From NCBI RefSeq assembly GCF_029717145.1, contig NZ_CP099222.1:2294001-2358000 (forward strand): DNA of 64,000 nt, given 5' to 3'. This document shows positions 1 through 9,695 of this stretch, one piece after another (the stretch's first letter is position 1; the number at the start of each line of letters is the position of its first letter). The notes beneath the pieces are model-generated. The model made no database searches. It saw nothing but the letters and a program-made list of their open reading frames with translations, and was not told the origin of the DNA. Both the position numbers and the translations under genes were made by a program. This stretch comes from Citrobacter freundii. Lineage in GTDB: Bacteria > Pseudomonadota > Gammaproteobacteria > Enterobacterales > Enterobacteriaceae.

Positions 1-90
1 TTCGTGAATGGTGTAGTTAATATTATTCATTTTTCAGAAAGAGTAAATACGCTCATGATATGACCATACCCTGCAAAAAGAGAGACAGCT

Positions 91-1479
91 ATGACCATCA
101 CATCAGCAACACATGCGATTTCCGTCAATCCTGTGAACGGCGAAAGGTTAACGGCGATGCCGTGGGCTAGTCGGGATGAGATTGCCCATGCGCTTGATCT
201 GGCCGCCAGTGGATTTAATGAATGGAAACACACCACCGTGGCGCATCGGGCGCAGATGCTGCGCAAGGTTGGGCACGCTCTGCGCCAGCGTGCGGAAGAG
301 ATGGCGCAGTGTATCTCTCGGGAAATGGGGAAACCGATAAAACAGGCTCGTGCAGAAGTGGCGAAATCCGCGGCGCTGTGTGACTGGTATGCAGAGCATG
401 GACCTTTGATGCTTAATCCTGAACCAACACAGGTGGAGAATAACCAGGCGGTGATCGAATATCGTCCTCTGGGCACTATTCTGGCCGTTATGCCGTGGAA
501 CTTCCCGCTGTGGCAGGTCATGCGCGGTGCAGTGCCTATTTTACTGGCCGGGAATGGTTACCTGTTAAAGCACGCACCGAATGTAACCGGGTGTGCCGGT
601 ATTATTGCGCAGGCGTTTGCTGATGCCGGTATCCCGCAGGGGGTATATGGCTGGGTGAATGCCGATAACTCGGGCGTTAGCCAGATAATCAACGATCCGC
701 GTATTGCCGCCGTTACGGTAACGGGAAGTGTGCGAGCCGGGGCGGCAATTGGTGCTCAGGCGGGGGCGGCGCTGAAGAAATGCGTGCTTGAACTGGGTGG
801 ATCCGATCCGTTCATTGTCCTTAACGATGCTGACCTCGATCTGGCCGTGAAGGCGGCAGTCGCCGGTCGTTATCAGAATACCGGGCAGGTTTGTGCGGCA
901 GCGAAACGTTTTATTGTTGAGGAAGGGATTGCGGCAGAATTTACTCAGCGTTTTGTGGCGGCGGCCAGTGCGCTAAAAATGGGCGATCCTCTGAATGAGG
1001 AAAACGATCTCGGCCCAATGGCACGCGTTGATCTGCGTGATGAACTGCATCAGCAGGTTGAGGCTTCGCTGGCTCAAGGGGCGACGTTGTTACTCGGTGG
1101 CGAAAAAATTGCCGGAAAAGGTAACTACTATGCCATCACGGTTCTTGGCGACGTGACACCTGAGATGACCGCTTTCCGCCAGGAATTGTTCGGCCCGGTA
1201 GCAGCAATTACCGTTGCGAAGAACGCAGAGCATGCGTTAGTACTGGCGAATGAGAGTGATTTTGGCTTGTCGGCAACGATTTTCACCGCTGATGAGACGC
1301 TGGCGCAGAATATGGCTGCACGCCTGGAATGTGGCGGGGTATTTATCAATGGTTATAGTGCCAGTGATGCCCGCGTTGCGTTTGGCGGGGTGAAGAAAAG
1401 CGGTTTTGGTCGGGAGCTTTCGCACTTTGGCCTGCATGAGTTTTGTAACGTGCAGACCGTCTGGAAAAACCGTATCTAA
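91..1479 (+). CDS. sad: NAD(P)-dependent succinate semialdehyde dehydrogenase (Sad/YneI)
   Basis: A 462-residue aldehyde dehydrogenase that oxidises succinate semialdehyde to succinate, acting in the cytosol in GABA and putrescine breakdown. The fold is the standard ALDH one: the active-site Glu sits in LELGGSDP (about residue 234) and the catalytic Cys in NTGQVCAA (residue 268), with the C-terminal GGVKKSGFGREL motif. The length equals the K-12 protein. The start has a purine-rich AGAGAGA site just upstream. glsA and yneG follow on the same strand, as in E. coli. The 90 bases before the gene are A+T-rich and should carry its promoter; in K-12 a LysR-type gene (yneJ/ptrR) is divergent here, outside this window. 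Identification rests on close similarity to remembered K-12 sequence. Confidence 0.95.
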   Translation: MTITSATHAISVNPVNGERLTAMPWASRDEIAHALDLAASGFNEWKHTTVAHRAQMLRKVGHALRQRAEEMAQCISREMGKPIKQARAEVAKSAALCDWYAEHGPLMLNPEPTQVENNQAVIEYRPLGTILAVMPWNFPLWQVMRGAVPILLAGNGYLLKHAPNVTGCAGIIAQAFADAGIPQGVYGWVNADNSGVSQIINDPRIAAVTVTGSVRAGAAIGAQAGAALKKCVLELGGSDPFIVLNDADLDLAVKAAVAGRYQNTGQVCAAAKRFIVEEGIAAEFTQRFVAAASALKMGDPLNEENDLGPMARVDLRDELHQQVEASLAQGATLLLGGEKIAGKGNYYAITVLGDVTPEMTAFRQELFGPVAAITVAKNAEHALVLANESDFGLSATIFTADETLAQNMAARLECGGVFINGYSASDARVAFGGVKKSGFGRELSHFGLHEFCNVQTVWKNRI

Positions 1480-1554
1480 TCTTCAGGGTGTCTCCACACG
1501 GGACACCCGTCCACGCATATCATCTGCATCCTGACGCGGTGCATTCAGCTCTGT

Positions 1555-1583
1555 TATACTCGCAGGCCTTTCAGACCTGCGAG
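1555..1583 (+). promoter_or_regulatory. glsA promoter -10 and 5' mRNA hairpin
   Basis: TATACT at 1555-1560 is a good -10 element. An 8-bp perfect inverted repeat (CTCGCAGG at 1559-1566, CCTGCGAG at 1576-1583) begins inside it and ends two bases before the AAGGAG ribosome site of glsA. A transcript starting near 1566 would contain only the right half of the repeat, while read-through from sad would fold all of it and crowd the ribosome site. That difference is an inference. Confidence 0.45.
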
Positions 1584-1596
1584 CAAGGAGCATGTT

Positions 1597-2523
1597 GTGG
1601 CCAGGGCCATGGACAATTCAATCTTAGAAACCATTGTGCAGCAGGTTCGCCCGCTGATTGGTCAGGGGAAGGTCGCTGACTACATCCCCGCATTAGCCTC
1701 CGTTGATGGTTCCAAACTGGGTATTGCCATTTGTACCGTTGATGGTCAGCACTATCAGGCGGGTGATGCGCAAGAACGTTTTTCAATTCAGTCGATCTCG
1801 AAGGTGCTCAGTCTGGTGGTGGCGATGCGTCATTATCAGGAAGATGAGATCTGGCAGCGAGTAGGCAAAGATCCGTCAGGACATCCGTTTAACTCTCTGG
1901 TACAGCTGGAAATGGAGCAAGGAATACCGCGCAACCCGTTTATTAATGCCGGGGCGCTGGTGGTTTGCGACATGCTGCAGGGGCGTCTGAGTGCGCCACG
2001 TCAACGCATGCTCGAAGTCGTACGGGCGCTAAGCGGTGTGCCGGATATCGCCTATGATGCGACAGTTGCCCGCTCTGAGTTTGAGCATTCGGCACGTAAT
2101 GCGGCCATTGCCTGGCTGATGAAATCCTTTGGCAATTTTCAACATGATGTAGCCACCGTTCTGCAAAACTATTTCCACTACTGTGCGCTGAAACTGAGCT
2201 GCGTGGAGCTGGCGCGTACCTTTGTCTTTCTGGCTAATCAGGGGCATGCCTTTCATCTCAATGAACCGGTGGTCACGCCGATGCAGGCCCGACAAATTAA
2301 TGCGCTGATGGCGACCAGTGGTATGTACCAGAACGCCGGTGAATTTGCGTGGCGAGTGGGGCTGCCGGCAAAATCCGGGGTGGGGGGTGGTATCGTGGCG
2401 ATCGTGCCGCATGAAATGGCGATAGCGGTCTGGAGCCCGGAACTGGATCCGGCAGGGAATTCACTGGCAGGTATTGCGGTGCTGGAACAGTTAACCCAAC
2501 AGATGGGGCGTTCGGTTTACTGA
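1597..2523 (+). CDS. glsA2: Glutaminase 2 (YneH/GlsB)
   Basis: A 308-residue serine-dependent glutaminase that hydrolyses L-glutamine to glutamate and ammonia in the cytosol. The catalytic Ser-x-x-Lys pair is visible as S66-I-S-K69 in FSIQSISK. The length is that of the family (about 308). The start is a GTG at 1597, preceded by a strong AAGGAG at 1585-1590; an ATG five bases upstream is in another frame. The stop TGA overlaps the ATG of yneG (TGATG), so the two are translationally coupled. The gene sits behind sad, linking glutamate and GABA metabolism. In K-12 this locus is called glsB or yneH. Confidence 0.95.
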   Translation: MARAMDNSILETIVQQVRPLIGQGKVADYIPALASVDGSKLGIAICTVDGQHYQAGDAQERFSIQSISKVLSLVVAMRHYQEDEIWQRVGKDPSGHPFNSLVQLEMEQGIPRNPFINAGALVVCDMLQGRLSAPRQRMLEVVRALSGVPDIAYDATVARSEFEHSARNAAIAWLMKSFGNFQHDVATVLQNYFHYCALKLSCVELARTFVFLANQGHAFHLNEPVVTPMQARQINALMATSGMYQNAGEFAWRVGLPAKSGVGGGIVAIVPHEMAIAVWSPELDPAGNSLAGIAVLEQLTQQMGRSVY

Positions 2524-2882
2524 TGAACTCGCTCGAACCGTTGTTTTCCCGACTGGCGAAATCGACCTTTCGTTCACGGTTTCGCCTTGGTGACAAAGAA
2601 CGACGCTATTGTATGGAGAAAGGCGCGCCGGTGATTGAGCAACATGCCGCCGATTTTATTGCCAAACGCCTGGCGCCTGCATTCCCGGCCAACGACGGTA
2701 AGCAGACGCCGATGCGCGGGCATCCGGTATTTATTGCCCAGCATGCGACGGCAACCTGCTGTCGCGGCTGCCTGGCAAAATGGCATGATATTCCTCAAGG
2801 GCAGGCGCTAAGTGCAGAACAGCAACGTTACGTTGTCACGGTAATTTATCACTGGTTAGTGCGGCAAATGAACCAGCCATAG
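2523..2882 (+). CDS. yneG: YneG family protein (DUF4186)
   Basis: A 119-residue conserved protein of unknown function, starting at an ATG that overlaps the glutaminase stop by one base. It is rich in basic residues at the N-terminus. A Cys cluster (CCRGCLAKWH, near residue 80) with nearby His residues could bind metal. In E. coli the same gene follows glsB, so co-transcription is conserved. In K-12 a diguanylate cyclase gene (dgcF) lies next; here an acetyltransferase gene takes that place. No function can be assigned from sequence. Confidence 0.85.
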   Translation: MNSLEPLFSRLAKSTFRSRFRLGDKERRYCMEKGAPVIEQHAADFIAKRLAPAFPANDGKQTPMRGHPVFIAQHATATCCRGCLAKWHDIPQGQALSAEQQRYVVTVIYHWLVRQMNQP

Positions 2883-2963
2883 ATAACATAATCCTATGAT
2901 AAGACCCCTTGTGTTGCGAAAAAGTTAAACGCACTATCATGGGGACTATCTGAGGAGAAAAAA

Positions 2964-3491
2964 ATGGCCACTGGTACCCCCTGCATCGTGCTGAGCGCAC
3001 AACAGATTGTGTCGAGAATCGACGAGCTTTGTGACGTTCTTGAACAGTGCGTGAATGACGGTGCATCTGTAAGTTTTATACACCCCTTCAATCGCGATAA
3101 GTCACTGCCATTCTGGACGGGCGTTGCGCAAAGCGTTGCCCGTGGCGAGAGAATTGTGCTGGCGGCTGAAAACACGCAGGGTATCCTGGTGGGAACCGTC
3201 CAGCTTATTGTCGATCAACCTGAAAACCAACCGCATCGTGCCGACGTCGCCAAATTACTGGTGCATCCGTCTGCACGACGAACGGGTATCGCCCGGGAAT
3301 TGATGAACGCGCTGGAAACGTGTGCGCGTCAACAGCATAAAACTACGCTGGTGCTCGACACGGCCACCGGTAGCGCTGCGGAGTTGTTCTACCACAATTG
3401 CGGCTGGCAAAAAGCGGGCATGATCCCCAACTACGCCCAAATGCCGGACGGAACGCTGACGGGCACCACACTTTTCTATAAATCATTGTAA
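2964..3491 (+). CDS. GNAT family N-acetyltransferase
   Basis: A 175-residue protein with the acetyl-CoA binding motif of the GNAT fold: LLVHPSARRTGIARELMNALE (about residues 94-114) carries the R-x-x-G-I/G-A pattern. The C-terminal strand ends in GTTLFYKSL, where the family places its last two beta strands. A clear Shine-Dalgarno (TGAGGAG) stands upstream of the ATG. The substrate is not predictable; similar stand-alone enzymes acetylate small amines or antibiotics. The gene lies alone between yneG and uxaB and replaces dgcF of K-12, so it is likely an accessory gene. Confidence 0.85.
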   Translation: MATGTPCIVLSAQQIVSRIDELCDVLEQCVNDGASVSFIHPFNRDKSLPFWTGVAQSVARGERIVLAAENTQGILVGTVQLIVDQPENQPHRADVAKLLVHPSARRTGIARELMNALETCARQQHKTTLVLDTATGSAAELFYHNCGWQKAGMIPNYAQMPDGTLTGTTLFYKSL

Positions 3492-3597
3492 TTTGTTACC
3501 AGGGATTGATCAAAACAGGGTTTCAAGGTATTAAAGTTTGCTAACCTATTAGACCAATTCAATCAGGTTGTATGACTAATCAAAAAGGGAACCCATT

Positions 3598-5049
3598 GTG
3601 CAAACACTAAATCGTCGCGATTTTCCCGGTGCTCACTATCCTGAACGCATCATTCAGTTTGGTGAAGGAAACTTCCTGCGCGCCTTTGTTGACTGGCAAG
3701 TTGATTTACTGAATGAACATACCGATCTGAATTCTGGTGTGGTCATTGTTCGTCCTATCGAAAGTACATTTCCGCCATCACTGAGCACGCAGGATGGTCT
3801 CTATACCACCATCATTCGTGGTCTGAATGAAAAGGGCGAAGCCGTCAGCGACGCGCGTTTAATTCGCTCGGTTAACCGTGAAATCAGCGTCTATAGCGAA
3901 TACGATGAGTTCCTGAAACTGGCGCATAACCCTGATATGCGTTTTGTTTTCTCCAATACAACGGAAGCCGGGATCAGTTATCACGCGGGCGACAAGTTCG
4001 ACGATGCGCCTGCGGTAAGCTATCCGGCCAAGTTGACCCGCCTGCTGTTTGAGCGTTACAGCCATTTTGACGGCGCGCTGGATAAAGGCTGGATAATCAT
4101 TCCTTGCGAACTGATTGATTACAACGGCGATGCGCTGCGTGAACTGGTGCTGCGTTATGCGCAGGAGTGGGCGTTGCCGGACGCGTTCGTGCAGTGGCTG
4201 GACAAGGCTAACGCATTTTGTTCTACGCTGGTGGACCGCATCGTTACCGGTTACCCGCGTGACGAAGTGGCCACGCTGGAAGCCGAGCTGGGTTATCACG
4301 ATGCTTTCCTCGATACTGCAGAGCACTTCTACCTGTTTGTGATTCAGGGGCCGAAGTCATTAGCGACTGAACTGCGTCTGGACAAATATCCGCTGAATGT
4401 ACTGATTGTTGATGATATTAAGCCGTACAAAGAGCGTAAAGTTGCCATCCTTAACGGTGCGCACACCGCGCTGGTACCGGTAGCCTACCAGGCAGGGCTA
4501 GACACGGTGGGTGAGGCGATGAATGACGCAGAGATTTGCGCTTTTGTCGAAAAAGCCATTTACGAAGAGATCATTCCGGTGCTCGATTTACCACGTGATG
4601 AGCTGGCATCATTCGCCAGCGCGGTGACCGGACGTTTCTGCAACCCGTACATCAAGCATCAGCTGTTGTCGATTGCCCTGAACGGAATGACTAAATTCCG
4701 CACGCGTATTTTGCCGCAGTTGCTGGCAGGGCAGCAGGCCAATGGTCAATTGCCGGCGCGTCTGACGTTTGCGCTGGCGGCGTTGATTGCTTTCTATCGC
4801 GGCGAGCGTAACGGTGAGTCTTATCCTGTTCAGGATGATGCCCACTGGATTGAGCGTTTCCAGCAGCTATGGAGTCAGCACCACGATCGTCAAATAAGCA
4901 CGCAAGCGTTGGTCCACTCGGTACTGGCGGTCAACGAGCACTGGGAGCAGGATCTGACGCAGGTTCCCGGTCTGGTTGAAAAGGTTTCTGCCGATCTGGA
5001 CGCCATTCTGTCCAACGGTATGCGCGAAGCCGTGAAGCCACTGTGCTAA
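3598..5049 (+). CDS. uxaB: Tagaturonate reductase (altronate oxidoreductase) UxaB
   Basis: A 483-residue NAD-dependent reductase that interconverts D-tagaturonate and D-altronate in galacturonate degradation. It belongs to the polyol-specific long-chain dehydrogenase family. The N-terminal nucleotide-binding segment is [13 protein letters not shown] (about residues 18-30), and the catalytic Lys/His region is [15 protein letters not shown] (about 275-290). The length equals the K-12 enzyme. The GTG at 3598 is chosen because the protein then begins [11 protein letters not shown], matching K-12. The upstream 106 bp contain GACCAATT, a possible half-site for the hexuronate repressor ExuR; this is a weak guess. 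A rho-independent terminator follows. Confidence 0.96.
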   Translation: MQTLNRRDFPGAHYPERIIQFGEGNFLRAFVDWQVDLLNEHTDLNSGVVIVRPIESTFPPSLSTQDGLYTTIIRGLNEKGEAVSDARLIRSVNREISVYSEYDEFLKLAHNPDMRFVFSNTTEAGISYHAGDKFDDAPAVSYPAKLTRLLFERYSHFDGALDKGWIIIPCELIDYNGDALRELVLRYAQEWALPDAFVQWLDKANAFCSTLVDRIVTGYPRDEVATLEAELGYHDAFLDTAEHFYLFVIQGPKSLATELRLDKYPLNVLIVDDIKPYKERKVAILNGAHTALVPVAYQAGLDTVGEAMNDAEICAFVEKAIYEEIIPVLDLPRDELASFASAVTGRFCNPYIKHQLLSIALNGMTKFRTRILPQLLAGQQANGQLPARLTFALAALIAFYRGERNGESYPVQDDAHWIERFQQLWSQHHDRQISTQALVHSVLAVNEHWEQDLTQVPGLVEKVSADLDAILSNGMREAVKPLC

Positions 5050-5064
5050 AATAGTCACATAGTT

Positions 5065-5087
5065 ACCCGGTTTAGGCCGGGTTTTTT
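5065..5087 (+). terminator. Rho-independent terminator of uxaB
   Basis: ACCCGG and CCGGGT form a 6-bp stem at 5065-5082 around a short loop, followed by TTTTTT. It lies 15 bases after the uxaB stop codon. Confidence 0.85.
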
Positions 5088-5095
5088 ATACTTAA

Positions 5096-5118
5096 TTATT
5101 AGTTACAACATACAACGT
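5096..5118 (-). other. Replication terminator Ter site (Tus binding, TerC-like)
   Basis: On the minus strand this reads GTATGTTGTAACTAATA in its core, carrying the conserved GTTGTAACTAA of E. coli Ter sites and the critical G at position 6. It resembles TerC as I remember it, and K-12 TerC lies close to uxaB. The G6 end is the fork-blocking face. Here that end faces higher coordinates, so forks moving leftward that have already passed dif (12.47 kb) would be arrested, while forks coming from the left pass. Confidence 0.85.
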
Positions 5119-5263
5119 GCTTCTTAAATTCAGTTACCTCTGAAACTATAGCGCCTCATTTGTTCAGACAGGTAAAAAGGCGGGATTTAGTGCGGTGAGG
5201 TGCTTGCAACATTGATCGCGATCACGTTTAATGGCGCGGCTTTCACATTTTCCGAAGATAACT

Positions 5264-6178
5264 ATGATTGTTCGACCTCAACAACACTGGCTGCGTCTGA
5301 TATTCGTCTGGCATGGTTCAGTGTTATCGAAGATTTTCTCGCGCCTGCTGCTGAATTTTCTGCTTTCCATTGCCGTTATCATCATGCTGCCATGGTATAC
5401 GATGCTGGGTATCAAATTTACCCTGGCGCCATTCAGCATCCTGGGCGTCGCCATTGCTATCTTTTTAGGCTTTCGCAACAATGCCTGTTACTCGCGCTAC
5501 GTTGAGGCTCGACACCTGTGGGGACAATTAATGATTGCCTCCCGTTCGTTACTGCGTGAGGTAAAAAACACATTACCGGACGACGTCGAGCTGGGGCAGT
5601 TTGTACGTCTGCAAATCGCCTTTGCCCACTGTTTACGCATGACCCTGCGTCGTAACCCGCAGGCGGAACCGTTAGCGAAATATCTCAGTGCCGCAGATTT
5701 GCAAACTGTCTTTGCCTGCCAATCACCAGCCAACCGTATTCTGCTGTTGATGGGGGAGTGGTTAGCCGTACGCAGACGTAATGGCGAGCTATCTGACATA
5801 TTATTTCACAGTTTAAACAATAGATTAAATGATATGTCGGCGGTACTTGCAGGTTGTGAGCGGATTGCTAATACACCGGTGCCATTTGCCTATACCTTGA
5901 TCCTGCATCGCACGGTCTATCTGTTTTGTATCATGCTGCCATTCGCATTGGTGGTCGATCTGCACTATATGACGCCGTTCATTTCCGTGCTGATTTCATA
6001 TACGTTCATTTCTCTAGACACATTGGCAGAAGAGCTTGAAGACCCGTTCGGCACGGAAAATAACGACTTGCCGCTGGATGCGATTTGTAATGCGATTGAA
6101 ATTGATTTGCTGCAAATGAACGATGAAACGAATGTACCTGCTAAACATATGCCCGATAAGCACTATCAACTGACATAA
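5264..6178 (+). CDS. yneE: Bestrophin-like anion channel family protein YneE
   Basis: A 304-residue inner-membrane protein of the bestrophin/UPF0187 family, relatives of which are pentameric ion channels. Hydrophobic segments occur near residues 20-65 (WHGSVLSKIFSRLLL onwards) and 200-245 (RTVYLFCIMLPFALVV). The family signature EELEDPFGTENNDLPL lies near residue 265. An in-frame ATG lies upstream at 5231, but the ATG at 5264 gives MIVRPQQHW, exactly where the K-12 protein begins, so that start is preferred. The gene is monocistronic and converges on the GFA gene, with five bases between the stop codons. The transported ion is unknown. Confidence 0.92.
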   Translation: MIVRPQQHWLRLIFVWHGSVLSKIFSRLLLNFLLSIAVIIMLPWYTMLGIKFTLAPFSILGVAIAIFLGFRNNACYSRYVEARHLWGQLMIASRSLLREVKNTLPDDVELGQFVRLQIAFAHCLRMTLRRNPQAEPLAKYLSAADLQTVFACQSPANRILLLMGEWLAVRRRNGELSDILFHSLNNRLNDMSAVLAGCERIANTPVPFAYTLILHRTVYLFCIMLPFALVVDLHYMTPFISVLISYTFISLDTLAEELEDPFGTENNDLPLDAICNAIEIDLLQMNDETNVPAKHMPDKHYQLT

Positions 6179-6183
6179 CCGAA

Positions 6184-6567
6184 TCAATTTTCGCCATGTC
6201 CTTTTTGCCACCATACCGGCATCATATCGGAAAAAGAGTGAAACTGTGGCGCCAGATTCTCATCATCGGGATCGTCAAATCCCCCGGCTAACAGGGCAAT
6301 AATCGGGGCGTCATCGATGGCGCCCACGGAACTACCACACTGTGGGCAAAAGGCTCGGCTGGATATTTCTGATGATCGCCAGGTAGCAGGTTGACCCGCA
6401 ATGCCCGTCCATTCTACGTTTTCAGCGTTAAATTCAATCCACACTACGGTGGGCGCACCCGTATGTCTGCGGCAAATATCACAGGAGCAGGAATGTGAGT
6501 TGTTGGGATTCGTTGCGGTAAAGCGTACCGAACCACACAGGCAACCGCCAGAATAGATTTTAGACAC
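6184..6567 (-). CDS. GFA/CENP-V family zinc-binding protein
   Basis: A 127-residue protein with the GFA fold (the family named after a proposed glutathione-dependent formaldehyde-activating enzyme). The zinc-ligand cysteines are present in order: GGCLCGSVRF near the N-terminus, CSCDICRRHTGAP, and FCPQCGSSVG. The frame is open upstream to 6657, but the GTG at 6567 gives the usual family N-terminus directly before GGCLCG and has GAAGAGAG upstream, so it is the likely start. Function is unknown; catalysis of glutathione-formaldehyde condensation has been questioned for the family. A second GFA gene lies at 60665. Confidence 0.8.
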   Translation of the reverse strand: MSKIYSGGCLCGSVRFTATNPNNSHSCSCDICRRHTGAPTVVWIEFNAENVEWTGIAGQPATWRSSEISSRAFCPQCGSSVGAIDDAPIIALLAGGFDDPDDENLAPQFHSFSDMMPVWWQKGHGEN

Positions 6568-6894
6568 GACGACTCTCTTCAGCGAAACGTTATCTGACAC
6601 TAGCAGATGACAAGCCTCGCCACTAGAAGCACATCTTAAAAAAGCGATGGCACGCATATGCGATACCCGGTGTAAAGATAAAACAGACCATTAAATGAAC
6701 GACAACCTGTGATTGTCAATACGAAGGCTTATTTATCTCCGCGGAGCGTAAGGCCATTCACAGAATAGATCATTGTCTCGATAAAACCGTTGAAAGTGTA
6801 ATCATGGCGTTCGTATAAAAAATCCATGTCGTCAGGGGGATTAACCTGCTGACGCTTTAAAAGGATGTACGCACGATAATCAGGAGGATTATCT

Positions 6895-9654
6895 ATGAAA
6901 AACTTTCAGCTAATGCCTGCAAAATGCCCCGGCCGATTAGCGATTATTCCCGGACTGCTGTTAGCGTCAACAGGTCTGCTGGTACCTGTAGACGCCATCG
7001 CAGAAGAACGGCTATGTGAACGTGAATCAGCCGCGTTATGCACGGAAAATAAAAGTAAAACTACACTGCAAGCCAGCCGCATATTATTGGCGGCCCAACC
7101 GTATACACCCGCCAATGCCACCAGTGATGCGATCATTAATAATAACGCCAGTGTTCTGTTATCAAATACTGAAAATACTGACGACGTCTGGAATACTTTT
7201 CGTGGCCTGATTGTTGGTAAAGATTCTGCAGGTGCGTTGGTCATTGATGGGCGCCAAATTTCTTCGCTTACAGGCTCAATTGGTCGGGGAAGTGCCGGCA
7301 TTGTGACCCTGACCAATGGGGCAATCTGGATACTGAGAGGGGGAGATCTCGTTTTAGGGACTAACAGCGGCAGTGGCCGCTTATTGGTGGAGCTTGGCAG
7401 CCAAATAAGCGGAATTAATGAACTCCGCATCGGCGAATTTTATGCCGGCGCCTACGGCAGCGTCATGATTGACGGAACGGGATCTACTGTTAAAACGAAC
7501 TGGGTCGTGGTGGGCGATCAGGACACTGGTAAGCTCGATATTCTTAATGGTGGGCAACTGGTCGCAACCGAACACATGAATATCGGCTATGTTGGTAAAA
7601 CAGATCGCAATAACTTGTTTGGTAACGGTGCCGTCAGGGTTGATGGTGAGGATTCGTTACTGGATATCGCTAAGCCGATTTTGTTAGGGGGATACGGAAC
7701 CGGCAACAATGATGCACGCGGCGTGCTAACCGTGAGTAATGGTGGCACGGTAAAATCTGGGAAATATTTATGGTTAGGCGTCGGTAAGGGAAGTACAGGC
7801 ATTGTCAACGTAGGGTCTGAAGAGGGGGACGTCGCGCAGCGCGCTGGCGTCATTAACGTTCCGTGGATCTATCTTGGCGATACTGCCGACAATACCAGCA
7901 CCGTTCAACTGAATTTTAATCATAACAGTGACGATTTTTCACTCGCAGCAGATATAACCGGACGTGGTCAGGTCAATCATAATGGTCCGGGAACGACATT
8001 ATTATCGGGAAATAATGCCTACACGGGCACCACGTCGCTACGCAACGGTACGCTGCGGGCTGGCAGCACGGATGCCTTTAGCCGCAACTCAGATTTCACT
8101 GTGAATGAGACGGCGACTGTCGATCTGAATGGTTTTAGTCAGACTATCCGCTCGCTGTCGCTCGACGGTATGCTCAGTTTTGGCCAGCCGGGAACGGACG
8201 AGGCACTAAAACGTTCCAATAGTATCCTGACCGTTAGCGGTAATTACAGCAGCAACAACGGTCTTCTTATCCTCAATACAACAGAAGATGCCGTGCAACA
8301 CAAAGCGGTGGTGAACCAACTTCATGTGATGGGGAATACATCAGGGACCACCCGTGTCGCTTTGCAGGCACTGGGCAGCCAGACAGTCAGTAATCTCAAT
8401 GGTGCACGGGTAGTGCGGGTGGACGGCGAGTCAGGTGGTGAGTTTGTTGCAGTTGGCCGTTTGACCGCGGGCGCCTATGATTACGCACTACTGCGGGGAA
8501 ATAATACGGATGACTCCGCACTCATTCCTGATTCGAATCATTGGTATTTGACCAATACGTGGACTCCTTCTGAAGAACCGATACGCGATCCAGAAGAACC
8601 AATACGTGACCCAGAAGAACCGGCTATTGATCCCGACACACCGGTGTTACCTGTCCAACAAGAAGAACCCGCATCTCACGATTCGGTTTTACGCCCTGAA
8701 TTAGGCGCCTACCTTGCGAATAAATCGGCGGGAAATACGCTGTTTACGACACGTTTGCACGATCGCCTGGGCGAAAGTCACTATATTGACCCCATAACGG
8801 GTGAGTCAGACGTGACCAGCATGTGGTTACGCAACGTCGGTGGGCATACCCGGTTTCGTGATAGTAGCGGGCAGCTGAAGACGCAAAGTAACCGTTATGT
8901 TCTGCAAATAGGTGGTGATGTCGCACAATGGAGTTCAGACGAGGTTGAGCGCTGGCATCTGGGCGTCATGTTCGGCTACGCAAACAGCCAAAGTAATACG
9001 CGGTCAGACGTCAGCCATTACCGCGCTGACGGTTCGATATCAGGTTACAGCGCCGGATTGTACGCAACCTGGTATGCCAACAATGTGGAGAAAAGCGGGG
9101 GATATCTTGACAGCTGGATGCTTTATAACTGGTTTGATAACACCGTTCGCGGTGAACAACTGGCGACAGAGAAATATCGTTCACGGGGGGTGACCGCCTC
9201 GCTTGAAGCAGGATATGCCTTTAAGTTGAAGGAGACGGCACGCCTGAGTTACTGGCTACAACCCCAGGTTCAGTTGACCTGGATGGACGTATCGTCTGAC
9301 GATCATCAGGAGGCAAACGGCACCGTGATCCGAGATAAAGGCAAAGGGAATCTGCAAAGCCGGTTGGGGGTTAAAGCGTATTTGCGAGGCTATAACCAAC
9401 GCGATGAAGGAAAAGAACGGCTTTTTCAGCCATTTATTGAAACTAACTGGCTACATAATTCCCGAAATTATTCGATATCAATGAATGAAATACAGGGTGA
9501 CGTTGATGGCGCAAAAAATATCGCTGAACTCAGAGCAGGTGTTGAAGCGAAAGTAAATACGCGTCTGCACCTTTGGGGAAACGTAGGTCAACAAATTGGC
9601 GACAGTGGTTACAGTGATTCTCAGGCAATGTTCGGTGTGAAGGTGTTATTCTGA
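6895..9654 (+). CDS. Autotransporter adhesin (type Va) with proline-rich linker
   Basis: A 919-residue type V secreted protein. Residues 1-36 form a long signal peptide ending in DAIA. Residues 40-560 are a repetitive beta-helix passenger, rich in Gly, Asn and Thr, with several VxNGGxL-type turns and one autotransporter-associated strand motif (LLSGNNAYTGTTSLRNGTL, near residue 385). Residues 560-590 are a charged proline linker in which PEEPIRD-like units repeat. From about residue 640 to the terminal Phe runs the 12-stranded outer-membrane barrel. A strong AGGAGG site precedes the ATG and a strong terminator follows. It resembles AIDA-type adhesins of enterobacteria, but I cannot name an ortholog. 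The next gene is a GrlA-like regulator. Confidence 0.9.
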   Translation: MKNFQLMPAKCPGRLAIIPGLLLASTGLLVPVDAIAEERLCERESAALCTENKSKTTLQASRILLAAQPYTPANATSDAIINNNASVLLSNTENTDDVWNTFRGLIVGKDSAGALVIDGRQISSLTGSIGRGSAGIVTLTNGAIWILRGGDLVLGTNSGSGRLLVELGSQISGINELRIGEFYAGAYGSVMIDGTGSTVKTNWVVVGDQDTGKLDILNGGQLVATEHMNIGYVGKTDRNNLFGNGAVRVDGEDSLLDIAKPILLGGYGTGNNDARGVLTVSNGGTVKSGKYLWLGVGKGSTGIVNVGSEEGDVAQRAGVINVPWIYLGDTADNTSTVQLNFNHNSDDFSLAADITGRGQVNHNGPGTTLLSGNNAYTGTTSLRNGTLRAGSTDAFSRNSDFTVNETATVDLNGFSQTIRSLSLDGMLSFGQPGTDEALKRSNSILTVSGNYSSNNGLLILNTTEDAVQHKAVVNQLHVMGNTSGTTRVALQALGSQTVSNLNGARVVRVDGESGGEFVAVGRLTAGAYDYALLRGNNTDDSALIPDSNHWYLTNTWTPSEEPIRDPEEPIRDPEEPAIDPDTPVLPVQQEEPASHDSVLRPELGAYLANKSAGNTLFTTRLHDRLGESHYIDPITGESDVTSMWLRNVGGHTRFRDSSGQLKTQSNRYVLQIGGDVAQWSSDEVERWHLGVMFGYANSQSNTRSDVSHYRADGSISGYSAGLYATWYANNVEKSGGYLDSWMLYNWFDNTVRGEQLATEKYRSRGVTASLEAGYAFKLKETARLSYWLQPQVQLTWMDVSSDDHQEANGTVIRDKGKGNLQSRLGVKAYLRGYNQRDEGKERLFQPFIETNWLHNSRNYSISMNEIQGDVDGAKNIAELRAGVEAKVNTRLHLWGNVGQQIGDSGYSDSQAMFGVKVLF

Positions 9655-9656
9655 CA

Positions 9657-9695
9657 ACACCCCGCATCCTAAATCAGGATGCGGGGTGTTTATTT
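9657..9695 (+). terminator. Rho-independent terminator of the autotransporter gene
   Basis: ACACCCCGCATCCT pairs perfectly with AGGATGCGGGGTGT (14-bp stem, 5-base loop), followed by a T-rich stretch. It starts three bases after the stop codon. Confidence 0.92.
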
